64,000 bases of DNA from Arenibacter arenosicollis (GTDB taxonomy: Bacteria > Bacteroidota > Bacteroidia > Flavobacteriales > Flavobacteriaceae). Of this stretch, positions 63,446-64,000 are shown piece by piece (position 1 is the first letter of the stretch; each line of letters opens with the position of its first letter). The stretch covers positions 1 to 64,000 of the forward strand of contig NZ_JACLHY010000028.1 in the NCBI RefSeq assembly GCF_014397245.1. Direction: 5' to 3'. The notes under the pieces are model-generated. The model was not told the DNA's origin. It searched no databases and saw only the letters and a program-made list of their open reading frames with translations. The position numbers and the translations under genes were made by a program.

Positions 63446-64000
63446 CTATTTATTTTTTGCCTTACCTATAAATGCATCTATAGTCCTAGCTTCATCAGAG
63501 CTTGGATATTCATCCTTTATTCTTTGGAAATATTTTAGTGCTTTATTATTTTCCTTCAATTCCAAAGCGGTAACACCAGCTTTATATAAAAATTTCGGAG
63601 TCGTAAAGTCATTGGCGCTATGGGCAAAAGCCTGCTCATAGTATCCCAAAGCATCACTAGGCTGGTTTAATTGAAGAAAAGCATCGCCCAAACCACCTTT
63701 TGCCAAGGCCCCCAAGATTAAATCATCGGAAGAAAATCCTTCTAAATACTTAATGGCCTCATCGTACTTCTGCATATTCAAAAAAGCCATACCCGCTGAA
63801 TATTTCGCCAAATTGGCAGCCGTAGTGCCATTGTACTCTTCTATAATATCCAAAAAACCATATTTACCTTCCGCCCCGTTCAAGGCAAGCGTAAACAAGG
63901 AATCCTTTTCGGCAGTTGCCGACAATGCTTGATCAAAATACTGCTGAGGATATAACATCTCGTTTGCAGCACTTGCTTCCTTAGGCTTTTCTACAAACTG
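63446..64000 (-). CDS. Tetratricopeptide repeat protein, 5' end outside the window
   Basis: The frame is open to the edge of the window, so the start is missing and at least 184 residues are present. It shows TPR units (AKYSAGMAFLNMQKYDEAIKYLEGF, KGGLGDAFLQLNQPSDALGYYEQAF, YKAGVTALELKENNKALKYFQRI), each with the usual small and aromatic residues. Position upstream of ribH is typical for Flavobacteriia. A membrane anchor, if present, would be in the missing part. Confidence 0.88.
   Translation of the reverse strand, partial: QFVEKPKEASAANEMLYPQQYFDQALSATAEKDSLFTLALNGAEGKYGFLDIIEEYNGTTAANLAKYSAGMAFLNMQKYDEAIKYLEGFSSDDLILGALAKGGLGDAFLQLNQPSDALGYYEQAFAHSANDFTTPKFLYKAGVTALELKENNKALKYFQRIKDEYPSSDEARTIDAFIGKAKNK

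Overview
The window is AT-rich DNA from a member of the Bacteroidota, most likely a marine Flavobacteriaceae. Pointers are candidate promoters of the Bacteroidota TAnnTTTG type, few Shine-Dalgarno sequences, flexirubin-type pigment genes with a tyrosine ammonia-lyase very close to what I recall of the Flavobacterium johnsoniae enzyme, a two-subunit methylmalonyl-CoA mutase, DUF5683 and WbqC family proteins, and a Tat-exported Gfo/Idh/MocA oxidoreductase. I saw no tRNA, rRNA, CRISPR array, insertion sequence or phage gene.

Region 1 (1-3188) holds a methyltransferase, a Bcr/CflA-type exporter and a secreted protein of unknown function. Region 2 (3230 to about 36026) is a flexirubin-type locus, which would make an aryl polyene acid esterified to a dialkylresorcinol. 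It starts with a divergent pair, a flavin-dependent halogenase-like enzyme (minus) and a tyrosine ammonia-lyase (plus). A long run of plus-strand genes follows: ketoreductase, three catalytically complete FabF-type ketosynthases, two ketosynthase-like proteins without the catalytic residues, two acyl carrier proteins, three hotdog dehydratase-like subunits, DarA and DarB for the resorcinol, acyltransferase candidates, a thioesterase and an adenylating ligase. The same run encodes an ABC transporter and envelope-transfer proteins (LolA-like, a lipoprotein, a beta-barrel protein and a giant MMPL-acyltransferase fusion). Late tailoring candidates are a CrtI-like oxidoreductase, a JmjC-type cupin and a C45 Ntn-hydrolase lipoprotein. 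The inferred route is tyrosine to p-coumarate, activation, polyene extension on ACP, joining to a resorcinol, then transfer to the outer membrane.

Region 3 (36249-44304) carries an exported dikinase-like protein with the domain order of glucan water dikinases, two serine hydrolases of the class A beta-lactamase/PBP fold, and an ADP/ATP-carrier-like membrane protein fused to HEAT repeats. Whether it belongs to the pigment locus is unclear.

Region 4 (44705-55525) is mostly housekeeping: uridine kinase, an FtsB/DivIC-like protein, methylmalonyl-CoA mutase, ParA-ParB, DUF5683, DapB, an enlarged signal peptidase I, WbqC and a small membrane protein. Region 5 (55782-64000) has a Gfo/Idh/MocA oxidoreductase, a broken DUF1080 gene, and a minus-strand run of an exo/endonuclease-phosphatase protein, two rhomboids, MutL, a small membrane protein, RibH and a TPR protein cut by the window edge.

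The most noteworthy sequence-level points are: the dehydratase His and Glu sit on separate hotdog subunits; the ketosynthase-like partners lack catalytic residues; the MMPL-PlsC fusion ends in a decayed methyltransferase; a halogenase signature motif is present; a dikinase appears to be exported; and MutL has lost its endonuclease motifs. All functions are read from sequence and remembered family features, with no database search.
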